Positions 28,630 through 44,762 of a DNA stretch of 64,000 bases are shown piece by piece. The DNA lies in assembly GCA_951230915.1 (NCBI GenBank), contig OX579635.1, positions 23,064,001 through 23,128,000 on the forward strand. The letters are read 5' to 3'. The notes below the pieces were generated by a model. That model ran no database searches. It saw only the letters and a list, made by a program, of their open reading frames with translations, and had not been told where the DNA came from. The position numbers and the translations under genes are program-made. Each line of letters starts with the position of its first letter. Positions within the stretch are counted from its first letter, which is position 1. This DNA is from Antitrichia curtipendula (lineage: Eukaryota; Streptophyta; Bryopsida; Hypnales; Leucodontaceae).

Positions 28630-29810
28630 TTTCCAATCCAAACCAAATGTGTTCTATGTGAAATTTTCAATACAATACTCTAACCTTTCCTATACATTCT
28701 TGATGGAAAAATCTATTAATCCATCTTCTTCAAGTGCAAAGTCACGATGAAAACAATTAGAGATAGAATTCAATCAACACATGTCCAAAACTCTTCTTTA
28801 TCTTGAAGCTGAAGTTCGATGAAATCTCAAAACCAATGTATTAAGCATAGACAGGAGAATGGTAGCTAGGCTAGCTTGAGTCCTCAATAACAAGTAGGTG
28901 TAGAAGCATAACACAAATTAAAGCAAGCGGGGATTTAAACGTGAATGGAATGGAATGAATTTCTTTTGTTTCAACAAAGGCTTTGTTGCATTGTTGTTTT
29001 CTGTTGCATTGTTGTTTATAGAAGCCTAAATCGGTGGATGATCTCCTTCAATTCCATTGGTGGAGTGGAAAGGCTCTAGTTGGCTGGTGCCGAAGATTGA
29101 CAAAATACAAGTTGTATAGTGGGACGCCCCACTACAAGGCTTCTTGTATGCTAGGTTTTGCTTTTTCACAAAATCCAAGGTACAGTAGTATAGGGGTTCT
29201 TATTTTTGGAGAAAGGTTTAATTAGTCTATCGTCTTGTGACTAAAGTCACTTTTGAATAGATTTTTGTATAAAAAATTTGAATAATATTAAAACACTCTT
29301 ATTCCCAGGCTAACAATTTTGTTCACAACCTTTATCAATGTATGAGACATAATATATGAAGTCTTAGTCCTGTCTAGTGTTCTAAAAGGAAGTAAAAATA
29401 TTTGGTCAAAAATTTAGGTTTGGTCAAATCATCTCACACAATGAATGCTCTAGGACCTAATCATATATACATGATAATACTTTAAAAATAGTACAAATAA
29501 TTCATTAGTTATTTCTCTTAAGTATTTGGGTCAGTTAGTCCAGTAGGTGCTTGCCATGAGCAAAATTAAATGCAAAATGACTAATTTTTGTCAGTACTAT
29601 GTCAAATTGTCCCAATTAATGCAAAGTATGGTGAGTTGAGGTGTTACGCATAGTTTCCATTGTTCCCCACTGTAAAGAAACTATTGGGAACTCGCGTTCT
29701 CTTTTGGCCGAGAAACTACTGCCAGTGGATGGTACAAGGTAATGCTATTTTAAATACCCAAGCGAGCATACAGAAATTCAATGCAACAGTACACAACAGT
29801 CCGATACTTG
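28630..29810. other. spacer between the MITE and the right arm
   Basis: No gene recognised. From about 29640 the base composition becomes gene-like, but this part has no counterpart at the matching place beyond 3893 in the left arm. Confidence 0.45.
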
Positions 29811-34510
<4,700 letters not shown>

Positions 34511-34960
34511 ACATGTGTCCTGGACGACCCGGCTCGATCCAACTCCGAAGCGCCTGCTTCTCCACAGGAAACGGACGACTCAAGCTTCGGAGTGAAATCC
34601 TCAAGCTGCACGAGATGTCGCATTCCTCGGGCTCCGGGGGCCACCGTGCAGCTCGAAATGATCCAAAATCTTCCCATGAAACGACAGAAAAACGACAGAA
34701 AATCGACAGAAAAATTACGGATCCAAAACGCAAACTCCGGCGGCCCTCCCGACGTCCCCCGTGACCGGAACGAACTGCGAACGACGATGGAAACTGAAGA
34801 AAATGGCAACAAAGACACGAGGATCCGAAAGCGTCGGTGCCCTGCCAGCAAGGGGAAGGGGGAGAGGAGAGGCCAAGCTAGGGTTTCATCCGTTGGATGA
34901 GATACTTGCATGAGAGTTTATCCGTTGCGAGAGATGCGTTGGTTGTGTCAGCAATTGCGG
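34511..34960 (-). promoter_or_regulatory. CK2-alpha 5' UTR/promoter with telo-box
   Basis: GC-rich flank upstream of the start codon. On the - strand AAACCCTA occurs at 34886-34879, the telo-box found upstream of many plant housekeeping genes. A second AAACCCTA lies in intron 2 near 33750. Open frames here (up to 135 codons) are out of frame with the gene and low-complexity. One short upstream ATG frame (seven codons) overlaps the start region. Confidence 0.5.
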
Positions 34961-35222
34961 ATGCCACCTGTTTGCATGGGATGGGACTATGGCTTTTTTA
35001 TTTAATTTTCTGGTGGTAGATTGTACTAGAAGATCACAATTTGGCTAAGTAATGGCAACAAACTGAAGTTTTTCACCTGAAAACTTCAAATTAAAAAAAA
35101 AGTGTTATGACCAAAGAGAAACTATTTCTCCATTTCTCCATTTCTCCATTTCCAAGAATTGACCAAAGAGGAATCAAAGCGGTGGTCCTCTCATGTCTTG
35201 CTTCACCATGATGCAACGCAAT

Positions 35223-35408
35223 TGTTGGTGAACATGAGTTCACCTCGATGTTTATTGTATCATTAATTAGTTGTAGATTGACAGATTTATCATTCATTCA
35301 TTGTTTCATTACCTATATTTAAGCCTTGCGCTTACTTTGTAATACACACTTATCATTTTCAATATATATGTATCAGTTTCGGTATCACTGTCTTTGAGTG
35401 CATTCACA
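35223..35408 (+). repeat. 5' LTR of copia element
   Basis: Starts TGTTGGTGAACATGAG and ends GTGCATTCACA. It matches 39961-40421 once the insertion there is removed. Over the last 137 bp I count about 12 differences between the LTRs, all transitions. GCAAT precedes it (35218-35222) and follows the 3' LTR (40422-40426). Confidence 0.9.
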
Positions 35409-35420
35409 TGGTATCAGAAC
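35409..35420 (+). promoter_or_regulatory. primer-binding site
   Basis: TGGTATCAGAAC directly follows the 5' LTR. It is the common plant copia site complementary to initiator tRNA-Met (TGGTATCAGAGC) with one change. Confidence 0.85.
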
Positions 35421-35625
35421 AATGCTATGATTTGAAGATGTTTGTCTTGGTGATATGTGAATGATTAATAATTGTTTCTTTGTTCTAGCAATTTCAAGTA
35501 ACCAACTTGGTAGAATGATAGTTTATCTTTTTGCTCTATAGTTTATCTTCTTGCTCTCTCTGTAGATAAGTTTCTTCCATTATCTTCTTAAGAAACTAAA
35601 CGGTTTTCACCACACATCTAGCAAT

Positions 35626-36750
35626 ATGTCAAAAGATAGTCTGGTCCCAAGGAAGCAAAACTCATCGGCTCTTCAAACTTCCACCTATGGAAGCATTATA
35701 AAAAATATGAGGCCTCCGGAAGGCCGTTAAGCCTGGACCCCGTAGTGATACTACGGAGTTCTTTTTCAAAAAAAAAAATTCAGAAACTGAAATTCTGACG
35801 TGGTCGAAGTTCCACGCCAGCGCTGACGTCAGCGCCACATCAGCGTGACGTCACTTTTCAATTTTTTTTTTTTTTTTTTTTCTGTAATATCACCCGCGGG
35901 TCCCAAAAATCAGCACTCACGGCCTTGTTGAGGCCTCATATTTTTTGTAATGTATTTGATTACACGAATAGCCAAAAAGGAAAGACTATGGTCAATACTA
36001 ATTGGCAGCTCAACCTCTGGTCCGAAGACACCCGTTACAAACAATCAGAAAAGCAATGAGACTTACAAAGATAGATTGGAACAACTGATGTACATCTTGA
36101 TGATGTCCATCAAACCTACGCTCTTGGCTCAATTCACAAAGTTTCAAGAACTAAGTCTTTAGGAATCACTATATAGATTGTTTGAGATTGATAATGACAG
36201 TCACAAATTTGATCTTATAAACAGACTAGCTCTTATCCCGTTCTTAGAGAACTCTGGAGTGGAAATCTACTTCTCAGAGTTCAAACAAACATTGGCCCAG
36301 TTGTCAGCCATAGGCGTCAAAATTGAAGATTCAGATCTTGTACAGATCTTTATGAAATCTTTGCTAGATAGTTTCAACTACTGGTTACAGATCTACACTA
36401 GTTCAAGCAACTTTCCTACGTTTGGATCAATTGCATTTTTGATTGATACAGGAAGAGAGTAGGAGGCAATCACGATCTGAAGGCAAGCAACCGATCTCAC
36501 AACCAAACGACATTGAAGCCCTTTATTTTGAAACAGCTATTCTCGACAAGTTGGTCAACAAGGAAGATACTCAGGAGCTGGACCGCAATACCAAAACCAA
36601 TCAAATCGATAGCAAAGCTCCAACCCCAATTACAACAATTGCGGCATCAGGTGTTTCTACTTCGGACACATTGGCCATCCAAAAGATATGTGCCTCGAAC
36701 AATTGGTGGATATCAGAAAGTTGGAAGCTGATAGCAGAGCTAAACTAGGC
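35626..36750 (+). pseudogene. copia gag, broken
   Basis: Fragments of the UBN2-type capsid region: KLIGSSNFHLWKHY before the MITE, then LITRIAKKERLWSI after it, and FEIDNDSHKFDLINRLALI and LVQIFMKSLLDSF further on. Stops lie at 36160-36162 (TAG) and 36460-36462, with frame shifts near 35660 and 36450. A zinc knuckle can be traced near 36660 (C-F..GHIGHPKDMC) with the second Cys replaced by Phe. Confidence 0.7.
35694..35952. mobile_element. GC-rich MITE inserted in copia gag
   Basis: Terminal inverted repeats of about 23 bp, with CATTAYAAAAAATATGAGG continuing into CCTC at each end. The interior is unusually GC-rich, with GACGTGG/CCACGTC motifs and a long T run. It splits the gag frame between WKHY and LITRIAKK. 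Target duplication not resolved. It resembles the insertion at 40003-40281 in design. Confidence 0.75.
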
Positions 36751-36929
36751 ATATCGTTCTCCGCAAACACTGCCTTCGATGATGGAGACTGACCACAGTC
36801 TGAAAACTCTTGTTTTGAACTTTTGATGAGCACAAATGTATTCTTTGTAGCAAACATCATGAACAAGTGGTAGCAGAAGGAATATGTAACAAGAAGAATG
36901 GACTCTATTAACTTGCTACATGCAATATT

Positions 36930-37830
36930 GTAGCAGGAATTGCACAAACAGAAATTGCCATTGTTCATCTTTGGCACCAATACTAGGACATATTAGCTTC
37001 AATCGACTACATGAACTTGCATCAAAAGATATGGCCTCAGGAATTCCTTACTTACATGTTCACAATGAAATATGCATTGGTTGTCAAATTGGCAAACAAA
37101 GGAGAGAAAGTTTTCCACAACAAAGCCAATCCAGAGCCTCTTGACCGTTGGAATTGTTGCACATGGACTTATGCAGACCAATGCCCATTGCATCTCTTAG
37201 TGATTTATGTTATTTCTTTTTGTCATTGTAGATGATTACAATTGATATATTTGGGTTTATTTTTTAAGAGAAAAATTAGAATCACTTCATTACTTCTAGT
37301 CCTTCAAGATTATGATTGAATTACAACTTCAAACAAAGATTCAAATGATCATAGGCAACCAAAGGGGAGAAATATTTATCGGACGAATTCTCAACATTTT
37401 GTATGAATATTGGAATACGGTGTTAATTGACCAACATTGGTACACTTGAACAAGACGGAATTGCCAAACGTAAAAATCAAAAATTAATCAAAATTACTAG
37501 GTGTATGGCCCTACAAGCAGCAACACCCAGATTCTTGTAGGCAAAAGCAATTCATACAACAGGTTTTTTAATAAATTGCTCGCCAGTTGTCACAATTTCC
37601 TCCTAGGTAATTTTTTTCTAACTACTATTTGGAAAAAATCAAATATCTTGTTTCTCTGCATTTATGACTCTCAAGTTCATATTTGGATAGATACAAGAAA
37701 ACAAGACAAACTTCAACCAAAATCCAAGTTCGGTTTGTTTGTAGGTTATGATAATCAAATTAAGGGATACCGTATTTTGGTGCCTAGTGACCACAAATTA
37801 ATAATTACAAGAAACGTGTGCTTTGATTAA
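36930..37830 (+). pseudogene. copia GAG-pre-integrase and integrase region, broken
   Basis: GHISFNRLHELASKDMASGI and the zinc-binding segment C.GCQIGKQ mark the GAG-pre-integrase part. LQPKSKFGLFVGYDN and the following GYRILVPSDHK mark the end of integrase as in plant copia elements. Stops and frame shifts break the catalytic core between 37140 and 37500. Confidence 0.7.
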
Positions 37831-38059
37831 ACTAGTATTCTCCATATAAAGACAAACTTGAGTTTGGCGCTTGATAATTCACTGATTTCTCTCCCATTAG
37901 TGCCCATCACTAGTTCTTCCACTTGTCCAACTTCATTACCAATCTTAGATCCACCAACATAGTCACCGAGGATAGAAGCCTCACCAGAACTTGAAATAGT
38001 ACTGACGCCGAACCTTGTAGCAATAATCAAGAAGTACCTCGTGAATTACCTCAAGATCT

Positions 38060-38110
38060 AGCCCTAGATCCAACCTTAGATCCAACCTTAGATCCAACCT
38101 TAGATCATTC
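38060..38110 (+). repeat. short tandem repeat in copia linker
   Basis: TTAGATCCAACC is repeated three times with slight edge variation, in the linker between integrase and reverse transcriptase. Confidence 0.8.
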
Positions 38111-38379
38111 ATCACAAGCACCTAGTCAATCTAGAATTCAACCACCAAAAAACAGACAACTGTCCATTCGTCTTCGTGATAGTGTTACATATTCCTACAA
38201 CCATGTAGCAACAATCTATAACACCTCATCGTCAAAACCTTCCATTGGTTTCATTGAATTTTACTAACCAATAGAAATAGACTATTTTTTTGGAGTTAGT
38301 CAAAAACCCACTGATCCTATCAATTTCCAAGAAACAAATCTACAACTAGGTTGGCAATCCGCCGTGTAGTCAAAAAAGA

Positions 38380-39447
38380 TTCTTTGATCAAGAACAAGAC
38401 GTGGGAATTATGCAATAGGCCTCCAAATATTACCATTATAACAATTTGATGGATATACAAGACAAAAATAGGATCATAAGGAAAACCATCAAAATTGAAA
38501 GCAAGGCTAGTTTGCATGAGGGTTCCAATAGACAAAAAGAATTGACTTTGACGAAGTCTTTGCACCCGCTGTAAAATGGAGGTGTTAATCTCTATCTAGG
38601 AGTAGAATTCATTTGATCTTCAAACGGTATATTTTTGACACAAAAATCTGACGCCATGCAAATCTTGTAAGAATTTGACATGATGAATTATATTTTAGTA
38701 GCAGTTCAGATGGCCAATGGCTTGCATCTTAGAATAGAAGATGATTCACCCCATATTGGTGCAAAACAATTTCAACGACTATTGGGAATGCTAATCTACC
38801 TCAGGAACACTAAACCAGAGATAATATTTGTTATTGGAGTTCTTAGCAGTTTCATACACAGCCCAAGAATTCCCCATCTGGAGGCGGCAAATCAAGTCCT
38901 GCAGTACATTAGAGGAACTCTTGACTTTGGGATCTTTTATGAAAAATTTAAAAGTCCTATTGTTATAGGTTACATTGATTTGGACTAGGGGAATTGTAGA
39001 ATAGGTCGCAAATCTATAAGCAGTTGGATGTTCAAATCCGTTGGAGGACCAATTTCCTGGTCGTCAAAAAGACAAAGTATTGTAGCAGCCTCTTCAACTG
39101 ACGCAGAGGCAAAAGCTTTATCGGAAGGTATTTAAGAAGCAATTTGGCTTTGAACCCTATCTACCCAAATTTACGATATTGTGCCTGATCCCATCTCAAT
39201 TTTTTGTGACAATCAAAATACTTTGAAGGCAACTCATAATCCAATACATCACGAGCAACTTAAATACATAGAATTGTGGTTGCACTTCATCAAGGAAAAC
39301 ATACTCACAAGAATAGTGGATATTCTTTATATTCCAACCCGTGATCAAATTGTTGATCTCTTTACAAAGCCATTAGGTAAACAAAGCTTTGTAAAATTGA
39401 GAGACAAATTGGGAATCAAAAGTCAAAGCCTATTAGAACCTAGTTAG
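38380..39447 (+). pseudogene. copia reverse transcriptase remnant and RNase H, broken
   Basis: DFDEVFAPAVKW (38547 onward) begins the RT domain but is followed almost at once by LYLGVEF and SNGIFLTQKSDAMQIL, so the catalytic core with YVDD has been deleted at about 38582. RNase H follows: FQRLLGMLIYLRNTKPEI, then SSWMFKSVGGPISWSSK and SSTDAEAKAL, then FCDNQNTLKA, IHHEQLKYIELWLHFI and DLFTKPLGK. Stops include TAG in DLD*GN, where Trp is expected, and TGA in WL*TL, where Arg is expected. Confidence 0.8.
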
Positions 39448-39949
39448 ATCTTTGTAAGTAATATTGAGCCTCTCCTAAACTCCAGAAGCTACAAAACTCA
39501 GCTTTGTTGTAACCCTTCACTTCCCGTTTGCAATCAATCTAGTTGTATAAGTCTAAAGTTGCGCTTTACAACATAATACTTCTTAACACTTATTGCAGGT
39601 GACTACAAAGCTTCCTCTCTTTGCTATCCTAGAAACAGACTTTAAGATCCTATCCGCCACTTCTAATGATTTGAAATTGTCTGACTAGAACGCCCAACTC
39701 AAGCATAAGTTGAAGGCTCGTTGAAGCAAAACCAAGAACAACGCAAGAAGAAAAAACTCCACCTACAAAACAACAAAAACATCAAGTACTTTGGATTGAT
39801 CTTGCAAACTCACAACTTCAAAAATCAAAATATTAGATCTTACCAACAACATGATCGCCACTTCTTGAATCTCAATGATTGAAGCTACTTTGAAGAAGAA
39901 TCTTCTGAACTCCTCTTCAAAAATATTACAAAAGTATTTAAGCATCTTG

Positions 39950-39960
39950 GCATGGAGGGA
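39950..39960 (+). promoter_or_regulatory. polypurine tract
   Basis: CATGGAGGGA immediately before the 3' LTR, the position where plus-strand DNA synthesis is primed. Confidence 0.6.
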
Positions 39961-40421
39961 TATTGGTGAACGTGACTTTACCTCCATGTTTATTGTGTCA
40001 TAAACATTAGATGATTTTTGAGGGTCTGGAGGGCCGTTTCGGGCCTGTTCCCAGTGTTGTTCCCCCAGCAACAAAAGAACGGCCGCTATCAGGAAAAAAA
40101 ATTTGAAAAAAAAAAAAAAAATCTTTAAATGTAAAAACAAGATGAACAAAAAAATTGATATGACGTGGCAGTCTCTCTGCCACGTCTCGCAGTTGCTGCG
40201 GCGTAGTTCTAGACAGTTTCAGAGTTTGGGAACCTTGGAGAACTCGCAGCCCTCTATAGGGACTGAATAACATGTAATGGAAGTTGTAGATTGATAGATT
40301 TATCATTCATTCATTATCTCATTACCTGTACTCAAGCCTTGCGCTTACTCTGTAATATACACTTATCATTTTCAATATGTATGTATTAGTTTTGGTATCA
40401 CTGTCTTTGAGTGTATTCACA
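39961..40421 (+). repeat. 3' LTR of copia element, interrupted by a MITE
   Basis: Starts TATTGGTGAACGTGAC and ends GTGTATTCACA, followed by the target duplication GCAAT. It is 461 bp against about 186 bp for the 5' LTR; the extra sequence is the insertion at about 40003-40281. Confidence 0.88.
40003..40281. mobile_element. GC-rich MITE inserted in the 3' LTR
   Basis: Absent from the 5' LTR, so it is a younger insertion. The ends are weakly inverted (GGTCTGGAGGGCCG against AGTCCCTATAGAGGGCTG). It contains a perfect 10-bp hairpin, GACGTGGCAG with its complement, at 40162-40186 and an A-rich tract. Both features recall the MITE in gag. Confidence 0.65.
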
Positions 40422-40426
40422 GCAAT

Positions 40427-41978
40427 CTTGACAGCTCCTAAACCACGTCCCTCAAGAGCTTCATCACAAGATACACAATCATGCTCGCCACCGCCACCGC
40501 TATGGCGGTCCTTACAATCGCAATCATCATCATCGCCATAGATACTTCCGGATTATCTGGCTTCCAATTTCAAGCTCGTGATCAAAATTGGAAAGAAGCC
40601 AAATGAAATCTACTAGAATGAAGGAAGTCCAATAGCTACTTTTCTAAGGCTAGCAATTTCAGATGAAATAGTGGCTACTCGAGTGCATATGCTTCAAAAT
40701 AGATGCTTGAAAATTGCAAAATCTAGACTTAGAAGCTACAAATTTTTCATGTATTCTACCTCAATAGTGCTATATTTAAGCATGATGCAGTTCCCCACAG
40801 TCATTTGAGGTTTAACTTACTAATAACTATTAGTTTCTTGCAACAATTGGTGGTTCTAAAAGATTCATTTTTATATGCATTGATGGCATGTATTCTCTTC
40901 AAGTAAGATGTGCAGACATGATTTAAAAAGGGAGTACCATTAGTCATTGGGTTTAGCTCAATATGATGACAAATTTTTATCACTATTCTATACCTCATTT
41001 CATACAACTTCTATTAAAATTTTGCAAAAAACACCACATTGTGGCCAATTGAAATTGGATTGCCTATACCTTCTAAGTAAGGAATAAAGTTAGAGCTTCA
41101 TTGATTGTTGAGACAACCTTCACAAGCTGCCCATGTTTGCAAAAGGATTGTTTCCAACATGTAGATTTTTAGGCCATCATAGAGAAAGCTAAATGAAATA
41201 ACACCTCATAGAAGAAGAGTATCTGCTAGTGTGAATAAAAGTACAATGCTAATTGCTAGATAAGCTTCTACAATTATATTGTAAGAAAAAAGATCATCAT
41301 GCCCCTATCCATATTGATGTGTGAAACACTCCAAAGATCAATGTTGCTTTCAACACTTTTTAAAACGGTATACTCCACTACCAAAAAAAATAATTTGTAC
41401 AACGTTTTTTTGACACTTCAATGTCAATAACAACACTCTATAATTATTCTAGTAGTTTTAAAAGAATATTTTTAGTGAAAATTTTATATGAGAACAACCA
41501 ATATAGACACATATGAGCCAATCCAGATGTGGTTACCGGTATTAGGAATGTATAATTCTTTCCAACAATTCACATGCATTGTGTTATGCACTAGGGATAG
41601 TCACACCTTCTCTGAGAAGCAAAGTTCTATGAAGAATGAGAAGTCGGTGAGAGAAAAGAGGAGCTGATGGGGAGCCCTTGTGCATGAAGGTGTGACACCT
41701 CTTTTTGGCATGTAGAGTACGGAGAATGGAAATTGGAGCATGCAGTAATAAAACAGGTTCCCACTCAGCAAGGCTAAAGATGTCGGATACAGCAAAGGGA
41801 TGAAACCATGAAGATCAAAAATTCTTGAAGAATTTTTTTTGATGCCCATTCTTCACTTCCGGAGGAGAAGAATAGGCGTTCTCAATTCTCAAAGAATGAG
41901 AGCTCCACAAGCCGCGAACAACCAATGAGAAAGCGTTGTGTCCCCATTCTCCAAGAATTGAGAAAAGGGTGAAGAAGG
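40427..41978. other. AT-rich intergenic DNA, nothing recognised
   Basis: Apart from a GC-rich patch near 40480-40520 there is no feature that I can name. Frames of 65-80 codons on the - strand show no domain. Confidence 0.45.
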
Positions 41979-42434
41979 TACACCAAAGATGATATTTAGT
42001 GTTGAGTGACATTTAGTGTTTTTACCCCCCTACTAGCTACAACACTAAATCTGAACTTGTCCACAATTAGTGTTAGACTTGAATGTGCCGGCTGCAAACT
42101 TCAGAGCCTTGTAACTTTTGCAAAAATTCTTCAAATCAGGAAAATGAGATGTTTTTCGGCATCTACAGTTTTTGTAGATGCCGAAAAACATCTCATTTTA
42201 TTGATTTGAAGAATTTTTGCAAAAGTTACAAGGCTCTGAAGTTTGCAGCCGCCTAGCCCTAATCGGTCCGATTCTGTCCGTGAACAGTGATATTCCGTCT
42301 GATATGACAACTCTGGTTCACATTTAGTGTTTGAATTGACATTTAATATTACTCACTTTCATAGGGTAATTGGCTTTTAGTGTATGCCTTCGTATTTAGT
42401 GTACAAGACACTAAATATCATCTTTTGTGTAGTG
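41979..42434. mobile_element. TTTAGTGTT-type MITE with a large hairpin inside
   Basis: The left end TACACCAAAGATGATATT and the inverted right end CACTACACAAAAGATGATATT share the terminal sequence, each followed by TAGTGT. Inner segments (ACACTAAATCTGAACTT) match the element at 16000-16257. The extra length comes mainly from the hairpin at 42089-42251. The right end begins CACTACA when read inward, like CACTA elements. Confidence 0.75.
42089..42251. repeat. 163-bp near-perfect palindrome (hairpin)
   Basis: Two arms of about 79 bases around the loop GTTTT (42168-42172). Only two mismatches are visible (near 42139, GG against AT). The core reads CATCTACA-loop-TGTAGATG. It lies inside the MITE at 41979-42434. 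Confidence 0.9.
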
Positions 42435-42616
42435 ACTACCCTACTATGTTATTACCCAGCCTGCATTAGAGTTTTTTGCTTCTCCTGGCCTAGCTCACAA
42501 ATCCTCACACAATCTGTTCTTGCTGGATTTGAATGATTGACCTCTAAAGTCTAAATTGACATTGACAAAGATCACATCGGTGCCAGTTTGCATATGTTCT
42601 AACAACTTGAAGATAA

Positions 42617-43952
42617 CTAAAGTAGTATGCTCTTAAAGTGACCATTTAAGGTCTGGTCCGCCTTTTCCACAGGCTTCCTTAGACAGAAATATTTTTAGAT
42701 CATTTTTCAGAGAAAAAAAATTAGATATGGTACCTAACACAAGTTGTTTTGTATTTTTCCAAGCATTTTTGAATTACTTATAAATTCTCAAAGATTCAGG
42801 ACATAGGCACCTATTTGTGAACGTACGTCTTCCAAAATCAGTCCACTTGCAACTTGTAAAGAGATGTGCGAAAATCAAAGACAATGATTGGCTCTTGCAA
42901 TAGAAAAACAGTTTTTCCTCAATGCATTCAATTGCTAAACTGGTCCATTTAACTCCTAAAGTCCCAAGGCCTTTTCTCCATCAAAACACACTCAAAAACT
43001 GCCACTTCTATTGCAAAGAGCAAAAAACTATAAAAATTGAGTTTTTTTGCATATCTAACCATAGGATCTTATACTAGACTAGTATGAGAATGTGTGCAAG
43101 AAATTTCAGAAACTTTGACCAAATACATTGCAAGATATTTGCATTCAAAGTGAAGAAAACAAGTTTTTTTGCACCTTGCTTGACTAGATTTTGGGCTTTG
43201 AACCTATTTAACTTAAATTTTTTGTATTGTTGATTTTGATTTTCTAAGTTTATATGTTGAATACTTCAATTGAGAATCTAGGAAAAAAAATTCAAGAAAA
43301 AAACACTAAATTTTTACTCATTAAAAATTTGTTAAATAGAAGTAGGTTCAAGATTGAAGGAATAACTAAATTGTTAATAGCTCTAAGACAAAATTGAAAT
43401 TCCATAATCCCAACGATGAGATTGTTCTAGCAAGCAAATTCAACCTTGTCCAACAATGTTTTTCTGAAAATTGTAAAATTTGCATTCAAAAATGAATCCT
43501 AAAACTTATTTTTTTCAAGAAGATGCTTAGATTGCTCAAAAAACTAAGATTGTCCATAACTTTTTCATTATTAGTCCAAATAGAATGAATCAAAGCTTCA
43601 AATGTAGACAAAAAGACATTGATTTAGAAAAAAATATTTAAGAAATTTATTTTGACTTTCTGTGATTTTTTTGTGCTGCCCGCCAAACTCTATTTCTGGC
43701 ATAACTTTTTCTCTCGGGCACCAATTGAAATAAAAATTATATGTCCACAAAGCTCTCGCAGAACCACACAACCTCAAAAAATCCCAAAAAACTTCTCTAC
43801 AAATTGAGGTCACAGGAACCTACCCGGACCCAAATTGTCCCCCAAGGGGACAAACGGGGCTTTAGGGGTTAAGGATCACCCCATCTCCATTCTCCACCTA
43901 AAACTAGGGGCGGTTTGAAGAAGATGGCCGCTTTTAGAACACACTACCTTAT
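42617..43952. mobile_element. ATAAGGTAG-family MITE split by piggyBac-type copy B
   Basis: The left part (42617-42952) and right part (43869-43952) together make 416 bp once the 916-bp insertion and one TTAA are removed. This equals the 415-bp sister copy at 44076-44490, to which it is similar throughout (ATTTTTCCAAGCATTTT, ATGATTGGCTCTTG). The right end is CTACCTTAT. Confidence 0.8.
42953..43868 (+). mobile_element. piggyBac-type MITE, copy B (916 bp)
   Basis: Flanked by TTAA at 42949-42952 and 43869-43872. The ends are CTCCTAAAGTCCC and GGGGCTTTAGGGG. It is highly similar to copy A throughout. It sits inside the MITE at 42617-43952. Confidence 0.88.
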
Positions 43953-44075
43953 ATGATTCTCCATCTGAACTTCAATGGGGGGTGCGAAGGTGCACACTCA
44001 ATACTTTTTAATTCTACGACAAGTTAGAACACTGCAACTAGCCAAGGCAAATCCACCAACACAGATTGTAACTGT

Positions 44076-44490
44076 ATAAGGTAGGAGGCTCTAAAATGGC
44101 ACATCTAAGGGCTGGTCCACCTTTTTTGTGTATTTCATTGGATGGGAATAATTTTAGATCATTTTTCAGACAAAGAGGAGTAGATGAGGAATCTAACCCA
44201 AGTGGTTTTTTTATTTTTCCAAGCATTTTAGAATTACTTATGAATTTTCAAACGAGTTGAGTCATAGGTCCCTATTTATGACCCTAGGTCTTCTGTAAAC
44301 GGTTCACTTGCAATTACAAAGAAAGATGGGGAAAGCAAAGCCAATGATTGGCTCTTGTAATTGATAATACTTTTTTCTTTGATTCATCAATGACTATACA
44401 TGTCAATTACAGAACCAACTCATGTCCATTTCACAACCATTTATAGGTCCGTTCTTAATGCCCGCTCCATTTCAGAGCCTTCTACCTTAT
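44076..44490. mobile_element. ATAAGGTAG-family MITE, uninterrupted copy
   Basis: Terminal inverted repeats of about 24 bp with two mismatches: ATAAGGTAGRAGGCTCT then RAAATGG. 415 bp long. Sister of the split copy 120 bp to the left; a further partial relative lies inverted near 54330-54541. Confidence 0.82.
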
Positions 44491-44762
44491 TCTTATGTAA
44501 CTTACTGTACACGAAGAAGCAATCTTGAGGGATCCGTCTGTCAGATCAAGAGCAGATTATATCAGCTATTTTGACAAATGGGTACAAATTGACTACCCGT
44601 ATGCAGAATCATCAAAACTGCAGGAATGACTGAGTGCGCTTTTGGACATATGATCAAATTATACATCAGCATGTTCACAGGACACACGAGAGCATCAAAT
44701 AGAAGAGTGGTCGACTTAGCTCGTGTAGTTTGTCAGGACTAAAGTCAATCTTACAAGTTAAA

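Larger units (their letters stand above)
35223..40421 (+). mobile_element. Ty1/copia LTR retrotransposon, defective
   Basis: Order is LTR, primer-binding site, gag, integrase, residual RT, RNase H, polypurine tract, LTR, which is the copia order. A perfect 5-bp target duplication (GCAAT) shows that it is a single insertion. It is dead: gag has stops and frame shifts, most of the reverse transcriptase core is missing, and RNase H has several stops. Two MITEs entered later, in gag (35694-35952) and in the 3' LTR (about 40003-40281). Confidence 0.92.

Noticed and set aside
38060..38110. CRISPR-like array
   Set aside because: Three 12-13 bp units without spacers, inside a decayed copia element.
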